A stretch of 64,000 nucleotides of DNA from NCBI RefSeq assembly GCF_902506605.1, contig NZ_LR733979.1, forward strand, positions 62,001 to 126,000. Direction: 5' to 3'. Under the pieces are notes generated by a model. The model was given only the letters and a program-made list of their open reading frames with translations. It ran no database searches and was not told the origin of the DNA. This document shows, piece after piece, positions 42,842-50,674 of the stretch (positions within the stretch are counted from its first letter, which is position 1; each line of letters starts with the position of its first letter). Position numbers and translations under genes: made by a program. The DNA is from Sphingomonas sp. AX6 (GTDB lineage Bacteria > Pseudomonadota > Alphaproteobacteria > Sphingomonadales > Sphingomonadaceae).

Positions 42842-44674
42842 ATGCAACGCCGCGACTTGATCGGCTCCACCGCTGCACTGGGCGCGCTGTCGTTGTTTCC
42901 GACGCGGGTGTTCGCTCAAGCGGCTGCACCCGCGACCGGAGAGGCGGCGAAGCTCAACGCGCTCCTCGCGCAGGTGTGGGAAACCATGCTGGACATGAGC
43001 CCCGAAGGGCGGACGGCGCTTGGCCTCGACACCGGCGCAAATGCTGCGGCGCGCGCTCGGCTGGACGATCGCTCGCCCACGGGGATCGCGCGCAACCATG
43101 CCCAGTATCGCAAGGCGCTTGCCGATCTGAAGGCGATCGACGCGGGCCAACTTACGGGCATGGACCGGGTCAATTACGATACGTTTCGCGCGCCCTGGCA
43201 GAATCAGATCGATGCGTTCGATCGTTTCAAATATGGCACGCATAGCTGGCCCGAACCCTATACCGTTAGCCAACTTGGCGGATCGTACCGCGCGACGCCC
43301 GATTTCCTGATCAACCAGCATCCGATCAATAACGCCGCCGATGCCGAGGCGTATCTGTCGCGCTGCAACGCCTTTGCCGGTGGCCTCGGCCATGAGACGG
43401 AACGGATGCGCACCGAGCACGCGATGGGCGTGATCCAACCGGACTTCGCGATCGACAAGGCGCTGGTGCAATATGCGGCGATTCTGAAACCCACGCCCGA
43501 AGCCAACGGGCTGACCACCAATCTTGCGACCAAAACCAAAGCCAAGAATATCGCGGGCGACTGGGCCGGGCGCTGTGCGGCGATCGTGCGGGATCGTATC
43601 TATCCGGCGATGCGGCGTCAGGCCGATGTGCTGCGCGCCGTTCGACCCAAGGCGGTGCATGACGCGGGCGTGTGGCGGCTGCCCGATGGCGATGCCTATT
43701 ACGCCTACGGCCTGCGCTATGCCACGACGACCGACATGTCTGCGGACGAGATCCATGAACTCGGCATCGACCAAATGGCCAAGCTGACCGCGCGTGCCGA
43801 TGCGATCTTCAGGAAGCAGGGCATGACCAGCGGCACCGTCGCCGAACGGATGCTCGCGCTCGGCAAGGAGCCGCGCTTCCTCTATCCCAATACCGACGAG
43901 GGCAAGGCGAAGCTGCTCGCCGACCTCAACGCGCAGATGGCGGAAATGAACAAGCGGCTGCCTGCGGTGTTCGGGCGGATGCCAAAGGCGGGCGTCGAAA
44001 TCCGCCGCGTTCCGCCGGAGATCGAGGCAGGTGCCCCGGGCGGCTATTATCAGGTTCCGGCACTCGATGGATCGCGTCCCGGCGCCTATTACATCAACCT
44101 GCGCGATACCGCGGAAAACCCGAGCTGGACGCTGCCGACGCTGACCTATCACGAAGCGACGCCCGGCCATCACCACCAGATCGCGCTGGCGCAGGAAGCG
44201 CAAGGCATCCCCGAAATCCGCAAGCTACCCAATTATTCGGTCTATACCGAGGGGTGGGGGCTTTACGCCGAACAGCTCGCCGACGAACTGGGCGCGTATG
44301 AGAACGACCCCTGGGGGCAACTTGGTTATCTGCAAAGCTATATGTTTCGTGCCGGGCGGCTGGTGGTCGATACCGGCATCCACGCCAAGCGCTGGAGCCG
44401 CGAAAAGGCGATCGACTACATGGTCGCCAATACCGGTCAGCCCGAAGCGTCGATGGCGACCGAGATCGAGCGTTACGCCGTATGGCCGGGCCAGGCGACC
44501 AGCTACATGGTCGGGCAGACCCGCTGGGTCGCGCTGCGCGATCGGTTGAAGGCGGAATTGGGCGACCGGTTCGACTTGCGCGAATTTCACGATACGGCGC
44601 TGGGCGCAGGCGCGATGCCGATTTCGGTGCTGGAGGCGTTGATGGAACGCTGGGCCGCGGGCCGAAAGGCTTAG
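42842..44674 (+). CDS. Tat-exported DUF885 zinc peptidase-like protein
   Basis: A protein of 610 residues. The N-terminus MQRRDLIGSTAALGALSLFP with a twin-arginine motif (RRDLIG) and an AQA cleavage area indicates Tat export to the periplasm. The catalytic-type motif YHEATPGHHHQ (near 437-447) and downstream Glu in YTEGWGLYAEQLADELG are the DUF885 hallmark, a metallopeptidase-like fold. Substrates of this family are mostly unknown; some cleave peptides. It is transcribed alone, and a hairpin follows its stop. Confidence 0.88.
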   Translation: MQRRDLIGSTAALGALSLFPTRVFAQAAAPATGEAAKLNALLAQVWETMLDMSPEGRTALGLDTGANAAARARLDDRSPTGIARNHAQYRKALADLKAIDAGQLTGMDRVNYDTFRAPWQNQIDAFDRFKYGTHSWPEPYTVSQLGGSYRATPDFLINQHPINNAADAEAYLSRCNAFAGGLGHETERMRTEHAMGVIQPDFAIDKALVQYAAILKPTPEANGLTTNLATKTKAKNIAGDWAGRCAAIVRDRIYPAMRRQADVLRAVRPKAVHDAGVWRLPDGDAYYAYGLRYATTTDMSADEIHELGIDQMAKLTARADAIFRKQGMTSGTVAERMLALGKEPRFLYPNTDEGKAKLLADLNAQMAEMNKRLPAVFGRMPKAGVEIRRVPPEIEAGAPGGYYQVPALDGSRPGAYYINLRDTAENPSWTLPTLTYHEATPGHHHQIALAQEAQGIPEIRKLPNYSVYTEGWGLYAEQLADELGAYENDPWGQLGYLQSYMFRAGRLVVDTGIHAKRWSREKAIDYMVANTGQPEASMATEIERYAVWPGQATSYMVGQTRWVALRDRLKAELGDRFDLREFHDTALGAGAMPISVLEALMERWAAGRKA

Positions 44675-44690
44675 CCCCACGTTATGGCGA

Positions 44691-44714
44691 ACGGTGTCAT
44701 CGGCATGGCACCGT
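44691..44714 (+). terminator. Rho-independent-type terminator after the DUF885 gene
   Basis: ACGGTGTCAT pairs with ATGGCACCGT (one G-U pair) over a CGGC tetraloop; TAGTCTTTT follows. It lies 17 bases past the stop of the DUF885 gene and 38 bases before the next start. Confidence 0.65.
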
Positions 44715-44752
44715 TAGTCTTTTGGTAGCGCTGACATCGGTAGGGTCATCCC

Positions 44753-45157
44753 ATGAGTGCGGAATTTTCGATTCACGTCGATCCCTCCCGCGACTTGGTG
44801 CGGATCGAGATGCGTGGGCTGTTCGAGCCTGAAGACGTCCAGCGTTTCCTGCGTGCACGCACGGTGGCACATCGTGATCTGATGTGCGGGCCGAACCGCC
44901 ACCTGACGCTCAACGACCTGCGCGACATGAAAATCCAGCCGCAGCAAAGCGTAGTCGCGTTTCGCGATATGCTCGCCGATCCGGTCTATCGCTCGCGCAA
45001 ACTGGCCTTCGTTGCCGCGCCGACGCTGGCGCGCAGCCAATTGATGCGCGCGCTGAACGGGCGCGAGGCAAAATGTTTCGAGGATATAGCCTCAGCCGAG
45101 ACCTGGCTGTTCGCCGACGATCTGGACGATGTGGGTCGGCTTCCCCGGACGGCTTGA
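44753..45157 (+). CDS. SpoIIAA/STAS-like small protein, unknown
   Basis: A protein of 134 residues, alpha/beta in character: FSIHVDPSRDLVRIEMRGLF at the N-terminus, an adjoining helix (DVQRFLRARTVAHRDL), and a C-terminal AFVAAPTLARSQLMRALNGR. The layout resembles SpoIIAA-like proteins of the STAS fold, but without a recognised phosphosite. The function is unknown. It is separated from the next gene by a 72-base region containing a BlaI-type dyad. Confidence 0.58.
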   Translation: MSAEFSIHVDPSRDLVRIEMRGLFEPEDVQRFLRARTVAHRDLMCGPNRHLTLNDLRDMKIQPQQSVVAFRDMLADPVYRSRKLAFVAAPTLARSQLMRALNGREAKCFEDIASAETWLFADDLDDVGRLPRTA

Positions 45158-45175
45158 CCATTTTCGAGTGCTATT

Positions 45176-45191
45176 GACTACATATGTAGTC
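45176..45191. promoter_or_regulatory. BlaI/MecI-type operator dyad overlapping a -35 element
   Basis: GACTACATATGTAGTC is a perfect 16-bp palindrome whose core TACATATGTA matches the BlaI/MecI-family operator core (TACA...TGTA dyad). TTGACT (45175-45180), a plausible -35 element, overlaps it. It lies 39 bases upstream of the HELGH-protein start. No BlaI-type regulator or M56 sensor is in this window. Confidence 0.5.
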
Positions 45192-45229
45192 GTTATTAGA
45201 CCATCCCCAATACGACGGGGAGCGGTCAC

Positions 45230-46369
45230 ATGCGCATGGCGCGAGAAAATCTGGTCTACCTAACGAGTTCCGTGATGCTGATGCTGATCGCCGCATCGGC
45301 GACGGCGATGCAGGACGGTGATCGAGGATGTGCCAAAATTGAGCCGATTGCAGCCGAGGTTGGGCAGTGTGCGGACACTCCTTACGGCGTCGTGCTGGCG
45401 GCAACCGCGGATCGCGCCGCCGCACTCGCGGCGATCGCCGCGCAAGGCGAGGTGCGCTTTGCCCGGCATTTCGATCGCACTCCGCCCCTCTATGCGTTGA
45501 TCGAAGGGGATGGCGCATTCGATTCTGCGATCGGCGACGCGCTGGCGGCGGCGGGCTATGTCTGGCGGTTTCCTTGGTTGTCCGCGAAAGCGCAGTCGGA
45601 TGGCATGGCGGCATCGGTCCGAAGGGCGGTCGAAGCGCGGGCAAAGGCCGAGGGTGCGACGACGCAAGCAACCGAAGCGATGGTGACGGCGGCGCTGGCG
45701 CAACAGCAGGCGCGGCAAACGCCGGAAGCGATCGATCGACGCGAGCGCGGGGTGGTGCCGCACGAACTGGGGCATGGCTGGTACATGCGCGGCTGGTGGC
45801 CGGAGCCGCCAAAGGTCGCGGGTGCCACACGTCAATATGGTGGTCCGGGGCCGGACTGGATGGACGAACTCGCCGCCGTGTTGATGGAGGACGACGTCCT
45901 GACCGCCGAACGCCGTAGCGGTTTCGCGTCCCGGCTGGAACAGGGCGGCAGCGAACGCGAGCGATTGCTTGACTTGAAAAAATTTCTGACGACGGATCAT
46001 CCGATGGCGGGGCAGTCCTTCACCATGCCTGCTACCGTGCGATCGCCAAGGGGAACGACGCCGCAGGCGGGCGCACCCGTCAGGATCAGCCGGGTCGGCG
46101 TCGTAAGTGGTGACGAGGCGCGGTCGCTGGCAGCCTCGGGATTGCTCTTCTATCTCCAGTCGCGGCTGTTCGCCGATTATCTCATCGAGCGGGCAGGACC
46201 TTCGCGCGCGTTCGTGACCGCAGCGGAGACGTTTGCGTCTGGAGGCACGACCGCCGACTGGCTGGCGCGCCATGGCGCATCGCTCGGCATCGCGACCGAT
46301 ATCGACACGCTGGATGCTGACTGGCGGGAATGGGTGGCACCGCGCAGTGTCTCGCCAACCGACGGGTGA
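45230..46369 (+). CDS. Secreted HExxH metallopeptidase-like protein
   Basis: A protein of 379 residues with a signal peptide (hydrophobic VYLTSSVMLMLIAASATAM). Zinc-peptidase-type residues are HELGH at 178-182, with WMDEL (Glu213) about 30 residues downstream, the gluzincin arrangement. The rest has no family I know: an N-terminal alpha/beta region with disulfide-capable Cys34 and Cys47, a linker rich in Gln/Ala, and a C-terminal helical part (LLFYLQSRLFADYLIERAG) like peptidase_MA domains. ATG 45230 follows GGGGAG. The upstream BlaI-type dyad predicts regulated expression, perhaps by cell-wall stress (inference). Confidence 0.66.
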   Translation: MRMARENLVYLTSSVMLMLIAASATAMQDGDRGCAKIEPIAAEVGQCADTPYGVVLAATADRAAALAAIAAQGEVRFARHFDRTPPLYALIEGDGAFDSAIGDALAAAGYVWRFPWLSAKAQSDGMAASVRRAVEARAKAEGATTQATEAMVTAALAQQQARQTPEAIDRRERGVVPHELGHGWYMRGWWPEPPKVAGATRQYGGPGPDWMDELAAVLMEDDVLTAERRSGFASRLEQGGSERERLLDLKKFLTTDHPMAGQSFTMPATVRSPRGTTPQAGAPVRISRVGVVSGDEARSLAASGLLFYLQSRLFADYLIERAGPSRAFVTAAETFASGGTTADWLARHGASLGIATDIDTLDADWREWVAPRSVSPTDG

Positions 46370-46401
46370 CGGCCGCGTGATTTCGGGGTAGCATCGCGGC
46401 C

Positions 46402-46749
46402 ATGTCGAACCGCATCCCAAGCTATGACGCGTTCTGGCCCTATTATCTGCGCGAACATTCGAAGCCGGAGACTCGCACGCTTCACTACGCCGGAACCGCG
46501 CTGACTTTCGTCTTCCTCGGGATCGCGATCCTGTCTGGCGGCTGGTGGTGGCTGGCGGTGCCGCTTGCCGGATACGGTTTCGCCTGGTTCGCGCATTTCC
46601 GCGTGGAGCGGAACCGCCCGGCGACCTTCACCCATCCATTGTGGTCGCTGGTCAGCGATTACCGCATGTTCTTTCTGTGGCTGACCGGTCGGCTGGATGC
46701 GCATCTGAAGGCGGCTGGGGTGTTCGCTGCTGACAACAAGCGATTGTAA
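46402..46749 (+). CDS. DUF962 (Mpo1-like) membrane protein
   Basis: A protein of 115 residues. [20 protein letters not shown] (a His-containing entry), two membrane helices (about 28-65) and [26 protein letters not shown] are typical of the DUF962 family, to which yeast Mpo1 belongs; Mpo1 is an iron-dependent fatty-acid alpha-dioxygenase. The conserved His residues (HxxxxxxH-like) are present. A similar activity here is only an extrapolation. It is likely co-transcribed with neither neighbour closely. Confidence 0.82.
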   Translation: MSNRIPSYDAFWPYYLREHSKPETRTLHYAGTALTFVFLGIAILSGGWWWLAVPLAGYGFAWFAHFRVERNRPATFTHPLWSLVSDYRMFFLWLTGRLDAHLKAAGVFAADNKRL

Positions 46750-46804
46750 CGAACGAAACCAACATTGCTTGCCGCGCGTGCGGGGCCGCGCCATTTAGGG
46801 CACC

Positions 46805-47782
46805 ATGACCATTGCGACGACCACGCTCGACCTGATCGGGAACACCCCGCTCGTCCGCCTGAACGGACCGAGCGACGCCACCGGATGCGATATTTTTGGC
46901 AAGTGCGAATATGCCAATCCCGGCGCCAGCGTGAAGGATCGCGCGGCGCTGTTCATCGTTCAGGACGCCGAGGAACGCGGGGCGATCCAGCCCGGCGGGA
47001 CGATCGTCGAGGGAACGGCGGGCAACACCGGCATCGGGCTGGCGCTGGTCGCCAATGCCAAGGGTTACAAGACGATCATCGTCATGCCCGAGACGCAGAG
47101 CCGCGAGAAGATGGATACGTTGCGCGCGCTGGGGGCCGAACTGGTGCTGGTCCCCGCCGCGCCCTATTCCAATCCCGGCCATTTCGTCCACACCTCGCGC
47201 CGGATTGCCGAGGAAACCGAAAATGCGGTCTGGGCCAACCAGTTCGACAATATCGCCAACCGCCGGGCGCACATCGTCGGCACCGCGCGCGAAATCTGGG
47301 AACAGATGGAGGGGCGGGTGGACGGCTTCACTTGCGCGGTCGGGACCGGCGGGACGCTGGCAGGCGTCGGGCTGGGCCTCAAGGAATTTGACGAAGCCGT
47401 TACCATAGCCCTGAGCGATCCGCACGGCGCCGCGCTCTACGAATATTATGCGCATGGCGAGTTAAAGTCCGAAGGCAATTCGGTTGCCGAGGGGATCGGA
47501 CAGGGGCGGATCACCGCCAATCTGGAAGGCGCGCCGATCGACACCCAATACCGGATTTCGGATGAGGAGGGGCTGGAATGGACCCGTCGCCTGCTCGACG
47601 AAGAGGGGCTGTGCCTGGGCCTGTCTTCGGGGATCAACGTCGCGGGCGCGGTGCGGTTGGCGCGCGACCTGGGGCCGGGAAAGCGAGTCGCGACGATCCT
47701 GTGCGATACCGGATTCCGCTATCTTTCAACGCTCTACAACGACGCCTGGCTTGCCGAAAAAGGGCTGCCGACTCGCGGCTGA
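46805..47782 (+). CDS. cysK: Cysteine synthase A-type PLP enzyme
   Basis: A protein of 325 residues of the normal length. It joins sulfide to O-acetyl-L-serine (or related acceptor) to form cysteine. PLP Lys44 is in NPGASVKDRAA; the substrate loop is EGTAGNTGIGLA; the phosphate loop is GTGGTLAGV. Absence of an N-terminal CBS domain excludes cystathionine beta-synthase. The YISDEEG... region and short length favour CysK over CysM. Monocistronic; it lies about 60 bases upstream of an unrelated membrane protein. Confidence 0.93.
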   Translation: MTIATTTLDLIGNTPLVRLNGPSDATGCDIFGKCEYANPGASVKDRAALFIVQDAEERGAIQPGGTIVEGTAGNTGIGLALVANAKGYKTIIVMPETQSREKMDTLRALGAELVLVPAAPYSNPGHFVHTSRRIAEETENAVWANQFDNIANRRAHIVGTAREIWEQMEGRVDGFTCAVGTGGTLAGVGLGLKEFDEAVTIALSDPHGAALYEYYAHGELKSEGNSVAEGIGQGRITANLEGAPIDTQYRISDEEGLEWTRRLLDEEGLCLGLSSGINVAGAVRLARDLGPGKRVATILCDTGFRYLSTLYNDAWLAEKGLPTRG

Positions 47783-47844
47783 GTGCGCGAATGACTGCAA
47801 AACTGGACTATGTTCAATTCGGGTGTTACCCGGATGTCACGCTT

Positions 47845-48153
47845 ATGCAGTCGGGTTCGCACGATAACACGCAAGCGATGCAACGCATCCGCGTGGGCAT
47901 GACGGGATTGGCAGCGGTCGTGCTGCTGATCGGCGTCGGAAGTGCCATTTACACGTCCGCTTCCAATGAGGAACCGGTGACCGCCATCGGTGCGCCGCGC
48001 CCGAACGTGGTTGCCGACTTGACCGCCGCGCCGACGCCGTCGGCAACCGAGGCGGCGAAGACCGAAGAGCCGCTCGCCGAACTGGGTGTTGCGCCCAGCA
48101 CGTCGAACACGACCACGGCAACGCCCATCCCGGCGGTCCCCATCATCGAATAA
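47845..48153 (+). CDS. Single-helix membrane protein, unknown function
   Basis: A protein of 102 residues: MQSGSHDNTQAMQRIRVGMT, a membrane helix (AVVLLIGVGSAIYTSA), then an acidic Ala/Thr/Pro-rich periplasmic tail. I recall similar short proteins in sphingomonads near cysteine synthase but not a function. ATG 47845 fits the remembered N-terminus; ATG 47791 is in frame upstream. It is followed by the long non-coding region before mraZ. Confidence 0.6.
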   Translation: MQSGSHDNTQAMQRIRVGMTGLAAVVLLIGVGSAIYTSASNEEPVTAIGAPRPNVVADLTAAPTPSATEAAKTEEPLAELGVAPSTSNTTTATPIPAVPIIE

Positions 48154-48522
48154 CCCGCAGGCCGTTTGGATCGGCCTATTCCGCTTGCCTGAATGGGCAC
48201 GGATTCCATTCCGGATTCTTGTGAACTGCGCGAGTCGGGCTCGCTGCGTGTGCCCGTGCGCATGCATCTGGCAACGATGTTCAGCAAATACAAAACTTAC
48301 CGAGAACAAAGCATCCTTGCGCTAAAATGTACGAACCCTAATGGTTAAAGTGGGGCTATATCCCATGAAATCCCCGTAAGAGGCGTTGCGACCCGTCCTG
48401 CTTTGAGTTAGAAAATTCGTCCGAGGGGGCACGCTCCTTATTTCCTGACGATCACCGGACGGGCGGGCAGGGCCGCTTTTTCGGAACGGGAGAGGCGTGT
48501 GTTCGCCGCTTTGGGGTGAAGC
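48154..48522. other. Intergenic region upstream of the dcw cluster
   Basis: About 370 bases without a supported gene. Near its left end AGGCCG and CGGCCT (48159-48177) form a short hairpin. The middle (48290-48370) is AT-richer, including TAAAAT (48323-48328) as a possible -10. Direct repeats at 48361-48375 resemble MraZ boxes. A long GC-rich leader follows to the mraZ GTG. It most likely carries the principal dcw promoter. Confidence 0.55.
48361..48375 (-). promoter_or_regulatory. Putative MraZ boxes
   Basis: On the minus strand GGGGA and TGGGA are spaced five bases apart (plus-strand TCCCATGAAATCCCC), the 10-base periodic TGGGN direct-repeat pattern known for MraZ autoregulation in E. coli. 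Only two boxes are seen. They lie about 150 bases upstream of mraZ. Confidence 0.42.
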
Positions 48523-49011
48523 GTGACGAACCGAGAACTCTATGAAGGCTTTGCGCTGCAGGCGGTCGATGCGAAGGGTCGCGTCGCCATTCCCGCCGAC
48601 TTGCGCGCCGCCATGGAGCGGAATTCCGAAAGCCGCACCATCGTCGTTCGCCGCAATGGCCTCTGCCTGAGCGCTTATGACGTCGAGCGTTCGAAGGACG
48701 AATTCGGGCGCATCCACAACCGCGAAATCGAAGCCGAAGAGAAAGCTGGCCTGGACGGAGGAGTCGTGCCCACCCGTGCCAAGGCGAACGCATTCGGCAA
48801 GGTGGAGCGCACCCCGTTCGACCCGTCCGGCCGGTTCATCCTGCCGCGCTTTTTCAAGATGAAGGCGGGGATCGGCAACTGGGCGTTTTTCGTCGGCCAT
48901 GGCGACACGTTCGAGATCTGGGCACCGGAAGTATTGATGGCGTCGAGCGACGACGAGGAATTGAAGGAAATCTGTGCCTTCTGCCTCGACGACAAGAAGG
49001 TGACGCTGTGA
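48523..49011 (+). CDS. mraZ: Transcriptional regulator MraZ
   Basis: A protein of 162 residues with two SpoVT/AbrB-type halves: [16 protein letters not shown] near residue 15 and [18 protein letters not shown] near residue 103. MraZ binds repeats upstream of itself to repress the dcw cluster and possibly binds RsmH. The GTG at 48523 follows GGGGTGA. It overlaps rsmH by four bases. First gene of the operon. Confidence 0.94.
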   Translation: MTNRELYEGFALQAVDAKGRVAIPADLRAAMERNSESRTIVVRRNGLCLSAYDVERSKDEFGRIHNREIEAEEKAGLDGGVVPTRAKANAFGKVERTPFDPSGRFILPRFFKMKAGIGNWAFFVGHGDTFEIWAPEVLMASSDDEELKEICAFCLDDKKVTL

Positions 49012-49976
49012 GCGCGGTCGGTCTGATCCCGCGCGATGCGCCGCATCTGCCGGTTTTGCTGGACGAGGTGATCGACGGCCTGGCGATCGCCGACGGCGAG
49101 ACTCATGTCGATGCGACCTTTGGCGCAGGCGGCTATACCCGCGCGATGATCGCCACGGGCGCGCGGGTGATCGCGTTCGACCGCGATCCCGACGCGATTG
49201 CGAACGGCCGCGCGCTGGAGGCCGAAAGCGGCAATGCGTTGACCCTCGTTGCGGCGGATTTCTCCGCGATGGAAAGCGAGTTGGCGGCACTGGACGCGAT
49301 CCCGGTCGATGGCGTGACGATGGACATCGGCGTGTCGTCGATGCAGCTCGACCAGGCGGCGCGCGGTTTCTCGTTTCAGTCGGACGGACCGCTCGACATG
49401 CGGATGAGCCAGTCGGGGCCGAGCGCGGCCGATTTCGTCAACGAAGCCGACGAAGCCGAGATCGCCGACGTCCTCTACAATTACGGCGAAGAGCGCCAGT
49501 CACGCCGCGTCGCGCGTGCGATCGTCGCCGCGCGTCCGATCACGCGGACGTCCGAACTCGCCAACATCATCCGCAAGTCGCTGGGGCATAAACCTCACGA
49601 CAAAAAAGACCCGGCGACGCGCAGTTTTCAGGCGATCCGCATCCATGTGAATCGCGAACTGGGCGAACTGGTCGATGGGTTGGAAGCCGCCGAGCGCGTG
49701 CTGAAGCCCGGCGGTCGGCTGGCTGTGGTCACCTTTCACAGCCTGGAAGACCGGCTGGTGAAACAGTTTTTCCGCGAGCGCTCCGGGTCGCAACCGGCGG
49801 GATCGCGGCACCGCCCGGAACTGGGGAGTAATCGGCTCCCCAGTTTCGACAAACCGGCCCGCGCAGTGCGGGCAAGTGAAAGTGAATTGGCGCGTAATCC
49901 GCGCGCGCGTTCGGCGACGCTTCGGGTCGCGCGCCGGACCGCCGCGGAAGCCTGGTCGAATAAAGGGGACGGATAA
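49008..49976 (+). CDS. rsmH: 16S rRNA (cytosine-1402-N4)-methyltransferase RsmH
   Basis: A protein of 322 residues (MraW). It methylates N4 of C1402 in 16S rRNA using S-adenosylmethionine. The N-terminal [13 protein letters not shown] and [14 protein letters not shown] form the AdoMet site; [20 protein letters not shown], the long [14 protein letters not shown] helix and [20 protein letters not shown] are signatures. The GTG start overlaps the mraZ stop, and its TAA overlaps the next start by one base (TAATG). Confidence 0.96.
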   Translation: MSAVGLIPRDAPHLPVLLDEVIDGLAIADGETHVDATFGAGGYTRAMIATGARVIAFDRDPDAIANGRALEAESGNALTLVAADFSAMESELAALDAIPVDGVTMDIGVSSMQLDQAARGFSFQSDGPLDMRMSQSGPSAADFVNEADEAEIADVLYNYGEERQSRRVARAIVAARPITRTSELANIIRKSLGHKPHDKKDPATRSFQAIRIHVNRELGELVDGLEAAERVLKPGGRLAVVTFHSLEDRLVKQFFRERSGSQPAGSRHRPELGSNRLPSFDKPARAVRASESELARNPRARSATLRVARRTAAEAWSNKGDG

Positions 49977-50674
49977 TGGCGTTGGGCTTCAAGGGCATGG
50001 GGTGGTTCCTGTGCGGTCTCGTGGTGGCGCCCGGCTGCTACGTGGTCATGTCGCAAGTCGCGGCCGAACGCGCGCGTGTCGAAAGCGTCGACCGGGCGAT
50101 CCGTCAGGCGAAGCGCGACATCCGCAACCTGGAAACCGAGTTCAAGACGCGCGCCAACTTCGCACAGCTCGAGCGCTGGAACGGTGAAGTCTTCGCGCTC
50201 GGCGCCCCCCAGCCCGAACAATTCGCAGGCGACATCGCCGAACTGGCGGCGCGCGGCATGGGTGAGGGCGATGCCGGTATGCGCTATGCCAGCTATGTCG
50301 TGCCGACGATGACGGCGGAAATCGACGACGCGGTGCGCGGCGGCATTCAGCGCGCGCAGATCGCCGAACGCGAAGCCAGCCAGTCGCCTGCGCCTGTGCA
50401 GACCGCTTCGGTTGCGGCAGCGACTCCGGCGCGCCAATTATCCGATGCGACGCCCAAGGCGGCTGCACCGAAACAACAGGCCGCTAAGCCGACTCGCGTC
50501 GCGGCTGCACCGGCGACCAAGCCCGTTCGCACCGCGTCGGCACCCGCCGCAAAGCCTGCGCCGCGCCAGCAACGGCGCGCCGAAGTCGCATCGCTTGACC
50601 GCAAGCTGCTGAGCGATTCGACGATGGGCGACCTGATGAAAGCCGCGCGCACGGAGGCTCGTCCCCGCAATTGA
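49976..50674 (+). CDS. ftsL: FtsL-position protein with extended Ala/Pro/Lys tail
   Basis: A protein of 232 residues. It has a short cytosolic start, one membrane helix (about 8-26), then a coiled-coil-like region (about 27-65, ARVESVDRAIRQAKRDIRNL) that fits FtsL. FtsL is usually about 100-120 residues, so the 100-residue Ala/Thr/Pro/Lys-rich extension (about 135-210) is unusual. FtsL bridges FtsQB to FtsWI in the divisome. Identity rests on position and helix plus coil layout; sequence is poorly conserved. It ends overlapping the ftsI TTG by four bases. Confidence 0.75.
   Translation: MALGFKGMGWFLCGLVVAPGCYVVMSQVAAERARVESVDRAIRQAKRDIRNLETEFKTRANFAQLERWNGEVFALGAPQPEQFAGDIAELAARGMGEGDAGMRYASYVVPTMTAEIDDAVRGGIQRAQIAEREASQSPAPVQTASVAAATPARQLSDATPKAAAPKQQAAKPTRVAAAPATKPVRTASAPAAKPAPRQQRRAEVASLDRKLLSDSTMGDLMKAARTEARPRN

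Noticed and set aside
48290-48345. An exact dcw promoter (-35/-10) assignment
   Set aside because: TAAAAT at 48323 is a fair -10 but no hexamer at the right spacing resembles TTGACA, so no specific promoter is claimed.
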